Shown piece by piece: positions 1-5,895 of a DNA stretch of 5,895 nucleotides (positions within the stretch are counted from its first letter, which is position 1; each line of letters opens with the position of its first letter). A model generated the notes under the pieces. That model saw only the letters and a program-made list of their open reading frames with translations, was not told the origin of the DNA and made no database searches. Origin of the DNA: Maribacter sp. Its GTDB lineage: Bacteria; Bacteroidota; Bacteroidia; Flavobacteriales; Flavobacteriaceae. Both the position numbers and the translations under genes were made by a program. Where the stretch lies: the NCBI GenBank assembly GCA_003232155.1, contig QILY01000005.1:1-5895 (forward strand), read 5' to 3'.

Positions 1-176
1 CTTTTATAACGTACCATTTCATAAATGGTTTCTGCTATAAAACCACGGTCACGAGAACCCCAGCGTTTATCTATTTTTAAAACTTTCTGAACTACTTTAT
101 CAGCATATTCACTTTCATTGAAGATTAAATTAAGACCGTCAATTACGGCAAAGACCAAGTTTCTATGCAATTTCAT
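1..176 (-). CDS. RsmB/NOP-family rRNA (cytosine-C5) methyltransferase, N-terminal fragment
   Basis: This is the first 58 codons of a gene that runs off the left edge of the window. Translation from the ATG at 176-174 begins MKLHRNLVFAVIDGLNLIF and continues through EYADKVVQKVLK and KRWGSRDRGFIAETIYEMVR. I recognise this as the start of the flavobacterial RsmB/NOP-family class I SAM-dependent RNA methyltransferases. In that family a small helical NusB-like RNA-binding region comes before the methyltransferase domain, which makes 5-methylcytosine in 16S rRNA, classically at C967. The SRDRGFIAETIYEMVR segment matches the 'sRdRaFi..lvyg.lR' helix of NusB-like domains. The catalytic cysteines and SAM-binding motifs lie outside the window, so activity and exact target cannot be judged. 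The gene is divergent from the lipoprotein gene at 258 and has a good -7 box at 206-213. The start is well supported, because the reading frame opens at the family's usual N-terminus. Confidence 0.8.
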   Translation of the reverse strand, partial: MKLHRNLVFAVIDGLNLIFNESEYADKVVQKVLKIDKRWGSRDRGFIAETIYEMVRYK

Positions 177-205
177 CTGTTCTGTATTTCAGAAAATTAA
201 GCCTG

Positions 206-213
206 CAAAGGTA
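206..213 (-). promoter_or_regulatory. Bacteroidota -7 promoter element for the RsmB-family gene
   Basis: Read on the minus strand this is TACCTTTG, an exact match to the Bacteroidota sigma-factor -7 consensus TAnnTTTG. It lies 29 bases upstream of the ATG at 176, giving a predicted leader of about 20-25 bases. I see no clear TTG at the -33 position, so the call rests on the -7 box and its location. Confidence 0.5.
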
Positions 214-235
214 TGGTATTCACTAGGAATCCCTT

Positions 236-243
236 TACATTTG
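236..243 (+). promoter_or_regulatory. Bacteroidota -7 promoter element for the lipoprotein gene
   Basis: TACATTTG is an exact match to TAnnTTTG and ends 14 bases before the ATG at 258. Transcription would start only a few bases before the start codon, leaving a very short leader. There is no obvious -33 TTG. The box also argues against the ATG at 213 as the start, because that would put the promoter inside the coding sequence. With the minus-strand box at 206-213 it forms a compact divergent promoter pair. Confidence 0.42.
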
Positions 244-257
244 ATAAATTTTATATC

Positions 258-1283
258 ATGCGTAAATTCATTTCAATATTTGTTTTCTTTGTATTGTTTT
301 CTTGTATCGAAACGGAAAATAAACCTCCTTTTACATCCGTAGAAATTCAAATTATTTATGAAGACTCTTTGAGTGTTCGAGCTATTGAAATCATGGGTAA
401 TAGTTTGGCTTTTGCTGCAAATAAGGGCATTTTTGGAACTGTTGAATTAGCTACCGGTAAAGTGCGTTCTAATATAGAAAAGTATCATACCAGCATTCCT
501 GAATTTAGAGCGGTCGCCCATACTTCGACTGATTTTTTTATGCTTTCTGTGGGAAATCCTGCATTACTATATAAAACAGGTGGTGATGGTACTATGGAAT
601 TGATATACATGGAAGAAGGAGACGGGGTCTTCTATGATGCGATGACCTTTTGGAATGATAAAGAAGGAATAGCTGTTGGTGATAGTGTAAATGGCTGCTT
701 TTCAATTATTATTACTCGGGATGGTGGAAATACATGGCATAAGTTGTCATGCAATGCACTCCCTGAAGGAATTGATGGCGAAGGCGCTTTTGCCGCAAGT
801 AACACCAATATTAAAACGGTAGGAAGCAAGACATGGATCGCCACTACAAAAAGAATTTTATTTTCTTCGGATAAAGGAAAAACCTGGGAAGCAATCGAAA
901 CTCCTATTCTAGATAAAAAAGATGCTCAAGGTATCTATTCCATCGATTTTTATGATGAAAATATAGGGATTGCTATTGGGGGTGATTATACAGACCCAGA
1001 AGGGAATATGGCTAATAAGGCAGTTACTGGAGATGGCGGAAAAACATGGCAGCTAATCGCAGACGGGCAAGATCCGCAATACAAAAGTTGTATACAGTTT
1101 GTACCTAATTCCGCAGGAAAACAAATGGTCGCCTTAGGCTTTACAGGAATATCATATTCAAGTGACATGGGTAGCACTTGGAAGCAACTATCAGAGGAAC
1201 CGTTCTATACCATTCGATTTTCAAATGATTCTATTGCCTATGCTGCCGGTAAGAATCGTATTGCGAAATTAACTTTCCGGTAA
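258..1283 (+). CDS. Secreted lipoprotein with Asp-box (BNR/YCF48-like) beta-propeller, function unknown
   Basis: The protein has 341 residues. Residues 1-15 are a lipoprotein signal peptide (positive RK, then a hydrophobic stretch) ending in the lipobox LFSC, with Cys16 as the lipidated residue. The mature protein is predicted to leave the cytoplasm and sit in the envelope. Four Asp boxes (S/T-x-D-x-G-x-T-W) are visible: TRDGGNTW 153-160, SSDKGKTW 203-210, TGDGGKTW 257-264 and SSDMGSTW 301-308. They alternate with 'F.(D)...GIA.G' strands at about 131-141 and 231-241, which is the blade pattern of sialidase/YCF48-type beta-propellers. Weaker blades probably occupy 30-120. Such proteins are often labelled 'oxidoreductase' or 'BNR repeat protein' in flavobacteria, but I see no catalytic motif, so a binding or assembly role is equally possible. 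I chose ATG 258 over the upstream in-frame ATG 213 because only 258 puts the signal peptide at the N-terminus. The gene ends with tandem in-frame stops, TAA TAG (1281-1286). Confidence 0.85.
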   Translation: MRKFISIFVFFVLFSCIETENKPPFTSVEIQIIYEDSLSVRAIEIMGNSLAFAANKGIFGTVELATGKVRSNIEKYHTSIPEFRAVAHTSTDFFMLSVGNPALLYKTGGDGTMELIYMEEGDGVFYDAMTFWNDKEGIAVGDSVNGCFSIIITRDGGNTWHKLSCNALPEGIDGEGAFAASNTNIKTVGSKTWIATTKRILFSSDKGKTWEAIETPILDKKDAQGIYSIDFYDENIGIAIGGDYTDPEGNMANKAVTGDGGKTWQLIADGQDPQYKSCIQFVPNSAGKQMVALGFTGISYSSDMGSTWKQLSEEPFYTIRFSNDSIAYAAGKNRIAKLTFR

Positions 1284-1292
1284 TAGTATAGA

Positions 1293-3116
1293 TTAACCTA
1301 GCGATTGCATCTCCACTAATTTTTTATAAGTACCGTTCTTAGCCAAAAGTTCTTCATGAGTACCTTGTTCTACAATTTCACCTTTTTGCAGAACTACAAT
1401 GGTATTTGCTTTCTGAATAGTTGAAAGGCGATGAGCAATGACAATAGAAGTTCTGTTGCGCATCATCTTTTCAAGAGCATCTTGAACCAAACGTTCACTT
1501 TCTGTATCTAAGGCTGAGGTTGCCTCATCCAATATCATAATGGGTGGATTCTTAAGAACTGCCCTTGCAATAGATAAACGCTGTTTTTGTCCACCACTTA
1601 ACTTATTTCCACTATCGCCGATATTGGTGTCATAACCTTCAGGAAGCTCAGAAATGAATTCATGTGCATTGGCAATTTTGGCTGCTTCAATGATTTCTTC
1701 ATCCGTAGCACCTTCTTTACCCAAGCTAATATTGTTTTTTACGGTTTCATTAAATAAAATGGAATCTTGGGTAACTAAACCCATCAAGTTCCGTAATGAT
1801 TTTTTAGTAAGGTCTTTGATATTTGTACCGTCTATTTTTATCTCCCCATTATTAACATCGTAAAAACGGGTGACTAGATTGGCAATGGTACTTTTACCAC
1901 TCCCTGATTGCCCAACAAGTGCTACGGCGTGCCCTTTATGAACAGTAAGATTGAAATTCTTCAACACATAACCATCTTCATATTTAAAAGAGATATTCTG
2001 TAATTCAATTTTAGAATCAAACCCTATTTTTTCAATAGGATTCTCAATTTCTGAAATTGGGTTTTCGGTTTCTAGAATTTCTAATACCCGTTCTGCTGCT
2101 GCATTTCCTTTTTTAATTCCATAAGAAGCTTTACTGATGGCTTTGGCTGGAGTTAAAATATTGTAGGCCAATCCCATATACGCGATAAAAGAAGCAGCAT
2201 CAAGAGTGCCTTCTATCAGAACCATTTTACCACCAAACCATAGTAAAACACCTATTACCAATATTCCTAAGAACTCACCGGTAGGCGATGCTAAATTTTG
2301 ACGATTCAATAATTTGTTTGAAAATTCGAAGAAACGGCGTGTTGAATTCGCAAAAGATGTATAAAATCGAGATTCAGAATTGAAAGCTTTAATTACCCTT
2401 AGACCACTTAAGGTCTCTTCTACGATAGATAAAAATTCACCTTGTTCTTTTTGAACCCTATCTGATTTCTTTTTTAATGATTTTCCTATTCTTGAAATAA
2501 TCATTCCAGCAATGGGAATAAAAATAAAAACAAAGAGCGTAAGTTCTAGACTTATACCAAGCATGATGAGAAGGGTAAATAGAATGGTAAGGGGTTCTCT
2601 TACTATTAATTCCAGTACTGATAAAAATGAATGTTGAATTTCTAAAACATCTGATGTAATACGTGCAATAACATCACCTTTTCTTTTTTCAGAATAATAC
2701 GAAATGGGCAATTCGGTGATTTTTCGATACATCTTATTACGAATGTCTTTTAGTACACCATTCCGTAAAAAGGTGATAAAATACATTGCTAAATAATTAA
2801 AGAAATTCTTTAGTAAGAAAAGAATCAAGACCAGGCCTATTACAAGCACTAAGCCTTTCATTGCATCACCTCCAGAGTAATCTGTTATTCTATAATTTAT
2901 ATATTCTTGAAGATAATCTTTGGCGTGACCTAAATCAGTATAAATAGGTTCTTTAAGCACTTTTTTTTCAGGTGTAAAAAGAACATCTAACATCGGAATT
3001 AAGGCAGCAAAGGATAATGCGCTAAACAAAGCATAAAGTGTGTTGAAAAATATATTTAAATAGCCATACTTACTATACGGTTTTGCAAAGCGAAATATTT
3101 TTTTGAAGTACTCCAT
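1293..3116 (-). CDS. ABC exporter, fused permease-ATPase, MsbA-like
   Basis: This 607-residue half-transporter has a membrane domain followed by an ATPase domain, the normal length and order for type IV (MsbA/lipid-type) ABC exporters, which work as homodimers in the cytoplasmic membrane. Six hydrophobic segments lie near 19-41, 87-116, 166-187, 190-210, 281-300 and 305-325. The nucleotide-binding domain is complete: A-loop Tyr379, Walker A GQSGSGKST 402-410, Q-loop Gln450, signature LSGGQKQR 506-513, Walker B IMILDE 526-531 with catalytic Glu531, D-loop SALD 534-537 and H-loop His562. All key residues are present, so it should be active. The loop between TM1 and TM2 (about 45-85) is long and charged compared with the short loop in E. 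coli MsbA. The start codon overlaps the mutase stop by one base (TAATG), which indicates translational coupling. Substrate is not readable from sequence. Lipid A core or another glycolipid is inferred from family and neighbours, and a drug or peptide exporter remains possible. Confidence 0.9.
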   Translation of the reverse strand: MEYFKKIFRFAKPYSKYGYLNIFFNTLYALFSALSFAALIPMLDVLFTPEKKVLKEPIYTDLGHAKDYLQEYINYRITDYSGGDAMKGLVLVIGLVLILFLLKNFFNYLAMYFITFLRNGVLKDIRNKMYRKITELPISYYSEKRKGDVIARITSDVLEIQHSFLSVLELIVREPLTILFTLLIMLGISLELTLFVFIFIPIAGMIISRIGKSLKKKSDRVQKEQGEFLSIVEETLSGLRVIKAFNSESRFYTSFANSTRRFFEFSNKLLNRQNLASPTGEFLGILVIGVLLWFGGKMVLIEGTLDAASFIAYMGLAYNILTPAKAISKASYGIKKGNAAAERVLEILETENPISEIENPIEKIGFDSKIELQNISFKYEDGYVLKNFNLTVHKGHAVALVGQSGSGKSTIANLVTRFYDVNNGEIKIDGTNIKDLTKKSLRNLMGLVTQDSILFNETVKNNISLGKEGATDEEIIEAAKIANAHEFISELPEGYDTNIGDSGNKLSGGQKQRLSIARAVLKNPPIMILDEATSALDTESERLVQDALEKMMRNRTSIVIAHRLSTIQKANTIVVLQKGEIVEQGTHEELLAKNGTYKKLVEMQSLG

Positions 3117-4825
3117 TAACCTAGTTTAAGCTCGCTTAAAATTCGAGCTATTTTATTATCCAAATCTTGGTTGACCTTTTTGAAATCCTTTGCCTTATCA
3201 AGTTTTGTATTTGTTGTGATATAAAATTTCACTTTTGGTTCTGTACCACTAGGTCTTGCAGCTACGCGAGTACCATCTTCGGTTTCGTAAATCAATACAT
3301 TCGATTTTGGTAGGTCGATTACTTTTTCTTCCCCAGTAAGCACGTTTTTAGCTGTAGAAGTATTATAATCTTCTATCCACTTTACTTTTGAACCTGCTAC
3401 AGATGTTACGGGATTTTCTTTAAAATCAATGAGCATTTGCTTGATTTCTTCACCACCGCTGATGCCTTTTTTAGTTAAAGCTACCAGATGTTCTTTATAA
3501 AATCCGAAAGCCACATATGCATCGATCAAATCTTTATAAAAAGAGCTTCCATTAGCTTTTGCCTGTGCAGCAATCTCACAAGCCAAGAGGGTAGAGGTTA
3601 CCGCATCTTTATCACGGACAAAATCACCCACCATATAGCCGAAACTTTCTTCCCCACCACCAACAAAATTTGATTGCGGAAAGTCTTTTATCATTTTACC
3701 GATCCATTTGAATCCGGTCAAAGCAGTTTTAAATTCTACTCCGTAGGCTTTTGCCATTACTTCCATCATAGGTGTGGAAACTATTGTTGTAGCAATGAAT
3801 TCATTGCCTTGAAATCCTTTTTCTTTTTGTTTGTCCAAAAGAAATTTAGTCATTAGCACCATAGCCTGATTGCCATTGACAATCTCTATTTTGTCATCTA
3901 AATTACGAACGGCAATACCTAAACGGTCACTATCAGGGTCAGTGCCCACAACCATATCTGCACCAATTTCTTCCGCTTTTTTGATAGCCATAGAAAGTGC
4001 TTCAGGTTCTTCAGGGTTTGGTGATTTTACAGTAGGAAAATCCCCATCAGGTTTCGCTTGTTCTTTAATAAGGGTTACATTCTTGTACCCTGCACGTTTC
4101 AATACTTCCGGAATTGCGGTAATTGATGTACCGTGTAAAGAAGTAAAGACAATTTTAAAATCATCTTTTCCGGCAGCGTTAAAACTTCCTTTAGCAACAG
4201 ATTCTGTTATGAAAGCTTCATCTACTTCTTTATCGATAAGTTCGATTAAACCATCATCCCCAGAAAAATTAATAGCTTCAAAAGCCAAGGAATTGATTTC
4301 TGCTATAATTTCTCCGTCTTGCGGAGGCACTATCTGTCCGCCATCTGTCCAATATACTTTATAGCCATTATATTCGGGGGGGTTATGGGATGCTGTCAGC
4401 ACAATACCTGCGTGGCAATTCAAATGCCGTACTGCAAATGAAAGTTCGGGAGTGGTGCGTAATTCTGAAAATAGATATACTTTAATTCCGTTAGCAGAAA
4501 ATACTTCAGCTACAGTTCTTGCTAGGGTATCACTATTATGGCGACAATCATAAGCGATTACCACTTTGATGTCTTCTTCTGAATACGTTTTTCTAAGGTA
4601 GTTGCTTAGGCCCTGTGTACTTTTGCCTAAAGTGTATTTGTTTATTCTGTTTGTGCCAACACCCATCATACCGCGCATACCGCCAGTACCAAATTCTATA
4701 TTTTTATAGAAACGGTCTTTTAGTTCTTCAGTGTTGTTGTCTATTAATTCTTGAACTTCTTTTTGCACATCTGCATCAAAAAAATCGGTCAACCAGCTTT
4801 TTGCTGTGTTCAAAACGGTATCCAT
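3116..4825 (-). CDS. Phospho-sugar mutase (phosphoglucomutase/phosphomannomutase family, PGM2/PgcA-like)
   Basis: This 569-residue cytosolic alpha-D-phosphohexomutase interconverts hexose 6-phosphate and hexose 1-phosphate through a phosphoserine intermediate and Mg2+. All four family signatures are intact: the phosphoserine loop TASHNPPEYNGYK (144-156, Ser146), the metal loop GTDPDSDR (294-301, Asp296/298/300), the sugar-recognition loop GGGEESFGY (389-397), and the phosphate-binding loop RPSGTEPKVKFY (524-535). The N-terminal FGTGGMRG (45-52) is also typical. GEESFG and the length of about 570 residues point to the PGM2/PgcA branch, which favours glucose phosphates over mannose. Phosphopentomutase activity cannot be excluded. 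The product would feed UDP-glucose and other nucleotide sugars. The gene lies 28 bases after the glycosyltransferase and overlaps the ABC exporter start by one base, so it is the middle gene of a probable operon. No -7 box is visible in the 28-base gap. The codons for Asn148-Pro149-Pro150-Glu151 contain a run of seven C. Confidence 0.92.
   Translation of the reverse strand: MDTVLNTAKSWLTDFFDADVQKEVQELIDNNTEELKDRFYKNIEFGTGGMRGMMGVGTNRINKYTLGKSTQGLSNYLRKTYSEEDIKVVIAYDCRHNSDTLARTVAEVFSANGIKVYLFSELRTTPELSFAVRHLNCHAGIVLTASHNPPEYNGYKVYWTDGGQIVPPQDGEIIAEINSLAFEAINFSGDDGLIELIDKEVDEAFITESVAKGSFNAAGKDDFKIVFTSLHGTSITAIPEVLKRAGYKNVTLIKEQAKPDGDFPTVKSPNPEEPEALSMAIKKAEEIGADMVVGTDPDSDRLGIAVRNLDDKIEIVNGNQAMVLMTKFLLDKQKEKGFQGNEFIATTIVSTPMMEVMAKAYGVEFKTALTGFKWIGKMIKDFPQSNFVGGGEESFGYMVGDFVRDKDAVTSTLLACEIAAQAKANGSSFYKDLIDAYVAFGFYKEHLVALTKKGISGGEEIKQMLIDFKENPVTSVAGSKVKWIEDYNTSTAKNVLTGEEKVIDLPKSNVLIYETEDGTRVAARPSGTEPKVKFYITTNTKLDKAKDFKKVNQDLDNKIARILSELKLG
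3125..3149 (-). repeat. Overlapping inverted repeats (alternative hairpins) before the ABC exporter start
   Basis: On the transcript, in the last codons of the mutase, two perfect 6-bp stems overlap. One pairs AGCTCG (3149-3144) with CGAGCT (3134-3129) across a 9-base loop. The other pairs TTTAAG (3140-3135) with CTTAAA (3130-3125) across a CGAG tetraloop. They share bases 3130-3134, so both cannot form fully at once. The structure ends 8 bases before the exporter ATG at 3116. There is no U-run after it, so it is not an intrinsic terminator. A role in coupling or tuning exporter translation is possible, but codon content alone may explain it. Confidence 0.35.
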
Positions 4826-4853
4826 ATATACTACTGAATTTTGCTAAATAAAT

Positions 4854-5828
4854 TTACGAAGAATATTGTTCTTCTTGAGTGGTAATGTTTGTTTTATCAG
4901 AAACCGTATATCGTGCTTCGTTTTTGCGGGAACGTATTAAAATTTCCCCTAAAAAACCAGCTAAAAATAATTGCGTTCCTATAATCATGGCTGCAAGCGA
5001 AATGAAAAATTGTGGACGGTCAGTAATTAACCTGCCTGTTTTATGAATAAATAACTTGTCGACACCTAAATACAAAGCAAAGCCAAAACCAATAATAAAC
5101 ATTAGAACTCCTAAGGCGCCAAAAAGGTGCATAGGCCGTTTTCCAAACTTGGAAACGAACCATATGGTCAGCAAATCTAAAAATCCATTAATAAATCGTT
5201 CCATACCAAATTTTGTTTTTCCGTATTTGCGTGCTTGATGTTTTACCACTTTTTCACCAATATTTGAGAAACCTGCATTTTTTGCTAAAACGGGAATATA
5301 CCGGTGCATTTCACCAGAAACCTCAATGCTTTTCACAACCTTTTGATCATAAGCTTTAAGTCCGCAGTTGAAATCATGGAGTTTTACACCCGAAGTTTTT
5401 CGCGCCGCCCAGTTGAAGAGTTTTGAAGGCATATTTTTAAAAAAAACAGAATCGTATCTTTTCTTCTTCCAACCTGATACTAATTCATAGCCTTCCTCAT
5501 GAATCATCTGGTACAGCTTAGGAATTTCCTCAGGATTATCCTGTAAATCGGCATCCATAGTAATAATGACATCACCTTTTACTGCTTTGAAACCAGCATG
5601 CAGGGCTTGTGATTTTCCAAAATTACGTTGAAAACGAATTCCTTTTACTGATGGGTTTTCTTGTGTTAATTTTAAAATAATATTCCAAGAAGCATCGGTA
5701 CTACCATCATCAATAAACAGAATTTCATATAAAAAATGATTGGATCGCATCACTGATACAATCCAATCATGAAGCTCTTTTAAAGATTCTTCCTCGTTAA
5801 GTAAGGGTATAACTACTGATATGTTCAT
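4854..5828 (-). CDS. Family 2 glycosyltransferase, polyprenyl-phosphate type (DPM1/GtrB-like), membrane-anchored
   Basis: The 324-residue protein has an N-terminal GT-A catalytic domain (about 1-225) and two C-terminal membrane helices (about 234-256 and 273-296). Visible motifs are the opening VVIPLLNEEESL (5-16), the nucleotide-binding IDDGSTD (39-45), the metal-binding MDADLQD (91-97, DxD-like Asp92/Asp94), HDFNCGLKAY (151-160) and the basic KYGKTKF (201-207). This set, the length and the helix pair are typical of the GtrB/ArnC/DPM-like enzymes, which move a sugar from a nucleotide sugar onto undecaprenyl phosphate at the cytoplasmic face of the inner membrane. Known relatives transfer glucose, mannose or 4-amino-arabinose derivatives, and the donor here cannot be read from the sequence. 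A polar tail (297-324) follows the second helix. The start at 5828 gives the usual family N-terminus, with a TAnnTTTG box 22 bases upstream. It is the first gene of the probable operon with the mutase and the ABC exporter. Confidence 0.9.
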   Translation of the reverse strand: MNISVVIPLLNEEESLKELHDWIVSVMRSNHFLYEILFIDDGSTDASWNIILKLTQENPSVKGIRFQRNFGKSQALHAGFKAVKGDVIITMDADLQDNPEEIPKLYQMIHEEGYELVSGWKKKRYDSVFFKNMPSKLFNWAARKTSGVKLHDFNCGLKAYDQKVVKSIEVSGEMHRYIPVLAKNAGFSNIGEKVVKHQARKYGKTKFGMERFINGFLDLLTIWFVSKFGKRPMHLFGALGVLMFIIGFGFALYLGVDKLFIHKTGRLITDRPQFFISLAAMIIGTQLFLAGFLGEILIRSRKNEARYTVSDKTNITTQEEQYSS

Positions 5829-5850
5829 TGAATACTGATGAAAATCTTTT

Positions 5851-5858
5851 CAAAAGTA
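5851..5858 (-). promoter_or_regulatory. Bacteroidota -7 promoter element for the glycosyltransferase-mutase-exporter operon
   Basis: Read on the minus strand this is TACTTTTG, an exact match to TAnnTTTG. It ends 22 bases before the ATG at 5828, predicting a leader of about 15-18 bases without a Shine-Dalgarno sequence. No convincing -33 TTG is visible in the short upstream sequence. A small palindrome (ATTAG-tag-CTAAT, 5862-5874) lies directly upstream, in the spacer where a regulator could bind. That part is speculative. Confidence 0.5.
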
Positions 5859-5895
5859 CAAATTAGTAGCTAATAAGCGTCTTTTTGTTTTTTTA

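Noticed and set aside
213..257. Upstream in-frame ATG that would extend the lipoprotein by 15 residues
   Set aside because: The extension would bury the signal peptide and lipobox inside the protein, and it contains a good -7 promoter box, so the start at 258 is preferred.
118..342. Plus-strand open frame of 74 codons
   Set aside because: It is antisense to the RsmB-family N-terminus and overlaps the lipoprotein start. The product resembles no family and looks like an out-of-frame artefact.
3870..4364. Plus-strand open frame of 164 codons opposite the mutase
   Set aside because: It lies wholly antisense to a strongly conserved enzyme. Its Ser/Ile/Pro-rich composition is what reverse reading of that gene gives, and no family is recognisable.
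4615..4851. Plus-strand open frame of 78 codons rich in Cys and Leu
   Set aside because: It is antisense to the conserved mutase N-terminus, with no promoter or recognisable domain, so it is most likely a shadow of the real gene.
4826..4853. Possible separate promoter for the mutase in the gap after the glycosyltransferase
   Set aside because: The 28-base AT-rich gap has no TAnnTTTG match on the minus strand, so read-through from the operon promoter is the simpler view.
5862..5895. Palindrome followed by a T-rich run, resembling an intrinsic terminator on the plus strand
   Set aside because: The stem is only 5 AT-rich base pairs, it is not adjacent to the T-run, and no plus-strand gene ends nearby to need it.
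5829..5895. Possible 3' end of another minus-strand gene beyond the right edge
   Set aside because: Short open frames reach stops near 5866-5874 on the minus strand, but there are too few codons to recognise a protein. I treat the stretch as an upstream region only.

Overview
The window reads as core chromosome of a member of the Bacteroidota, most likely a marine-type flavobacterium (Flavobacteriaceae). The reasons are AT-rich coding sequence, starts without Shine-Dalgarno sequences, upstream boxes matching the Bacteroidota -7 promoter element TAnnTTTG, and proteins that look like the flavobacterial versions of their families. The genus assignment is inference. I see no tRNA, rRNA, insertion sequence, integrase, CRISPR array or phage gene.

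Layout. At the left edge (1-176, minus) is the N-terminus of an RsmB/NOP-family rRNA cytosine methyltransferase, cut by the window border. A short divergent promoter region (177-257) separates it from a lipoprotein gene (258-1283, plus) that encodes a predicted beta-propeller with four Asp-box (BNR) motifs. That gene converges, with a gap of only 9 bases, on a three-gene minus-strand cluster that fills the rest of the window. In order of transcription this cluster is a membrane-anchored family 2 glycosyltransferase of the polyprenyl-phosphate type (5828-4854), a phosphoglucomutase/phosphomannomutase-family enzyme (4825-3116) and an MsbA-like ABC exporter (3116-1293). The gaps are 28 bases and then a one-base TAATG overlap, so the three are probably one operon driven from a TAnnTTTG box at 5851-5858.

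Function. The three operon genes suit one envelope-carbohydrate job. The mutase interconverts hexose 6- and 1-phosphates and so supplies nucleotide-sugar precursors. The glycosyltransferase can load a sugar onto polyprenyl phosphate at the inner face of the cytoplasmic membrane. The exporter can move a lipid or glycolipid across that membrane. That they share one pathway is inferred from adjacency and not shown by the sequence. The lipoprotein is exported, its role is unknown, and it is transcribed from its own promoter.

Overall this looks like an ordinary housekeeping and envelope region. I found no convincing undescribed system. The observations most worth a second look are the uncharacterised Asp-box lipoprotein, a pair of mutually exclusive hairpins just before the exporter start codon, and a seven-C run inside the catalytic loop codons of the mutase.
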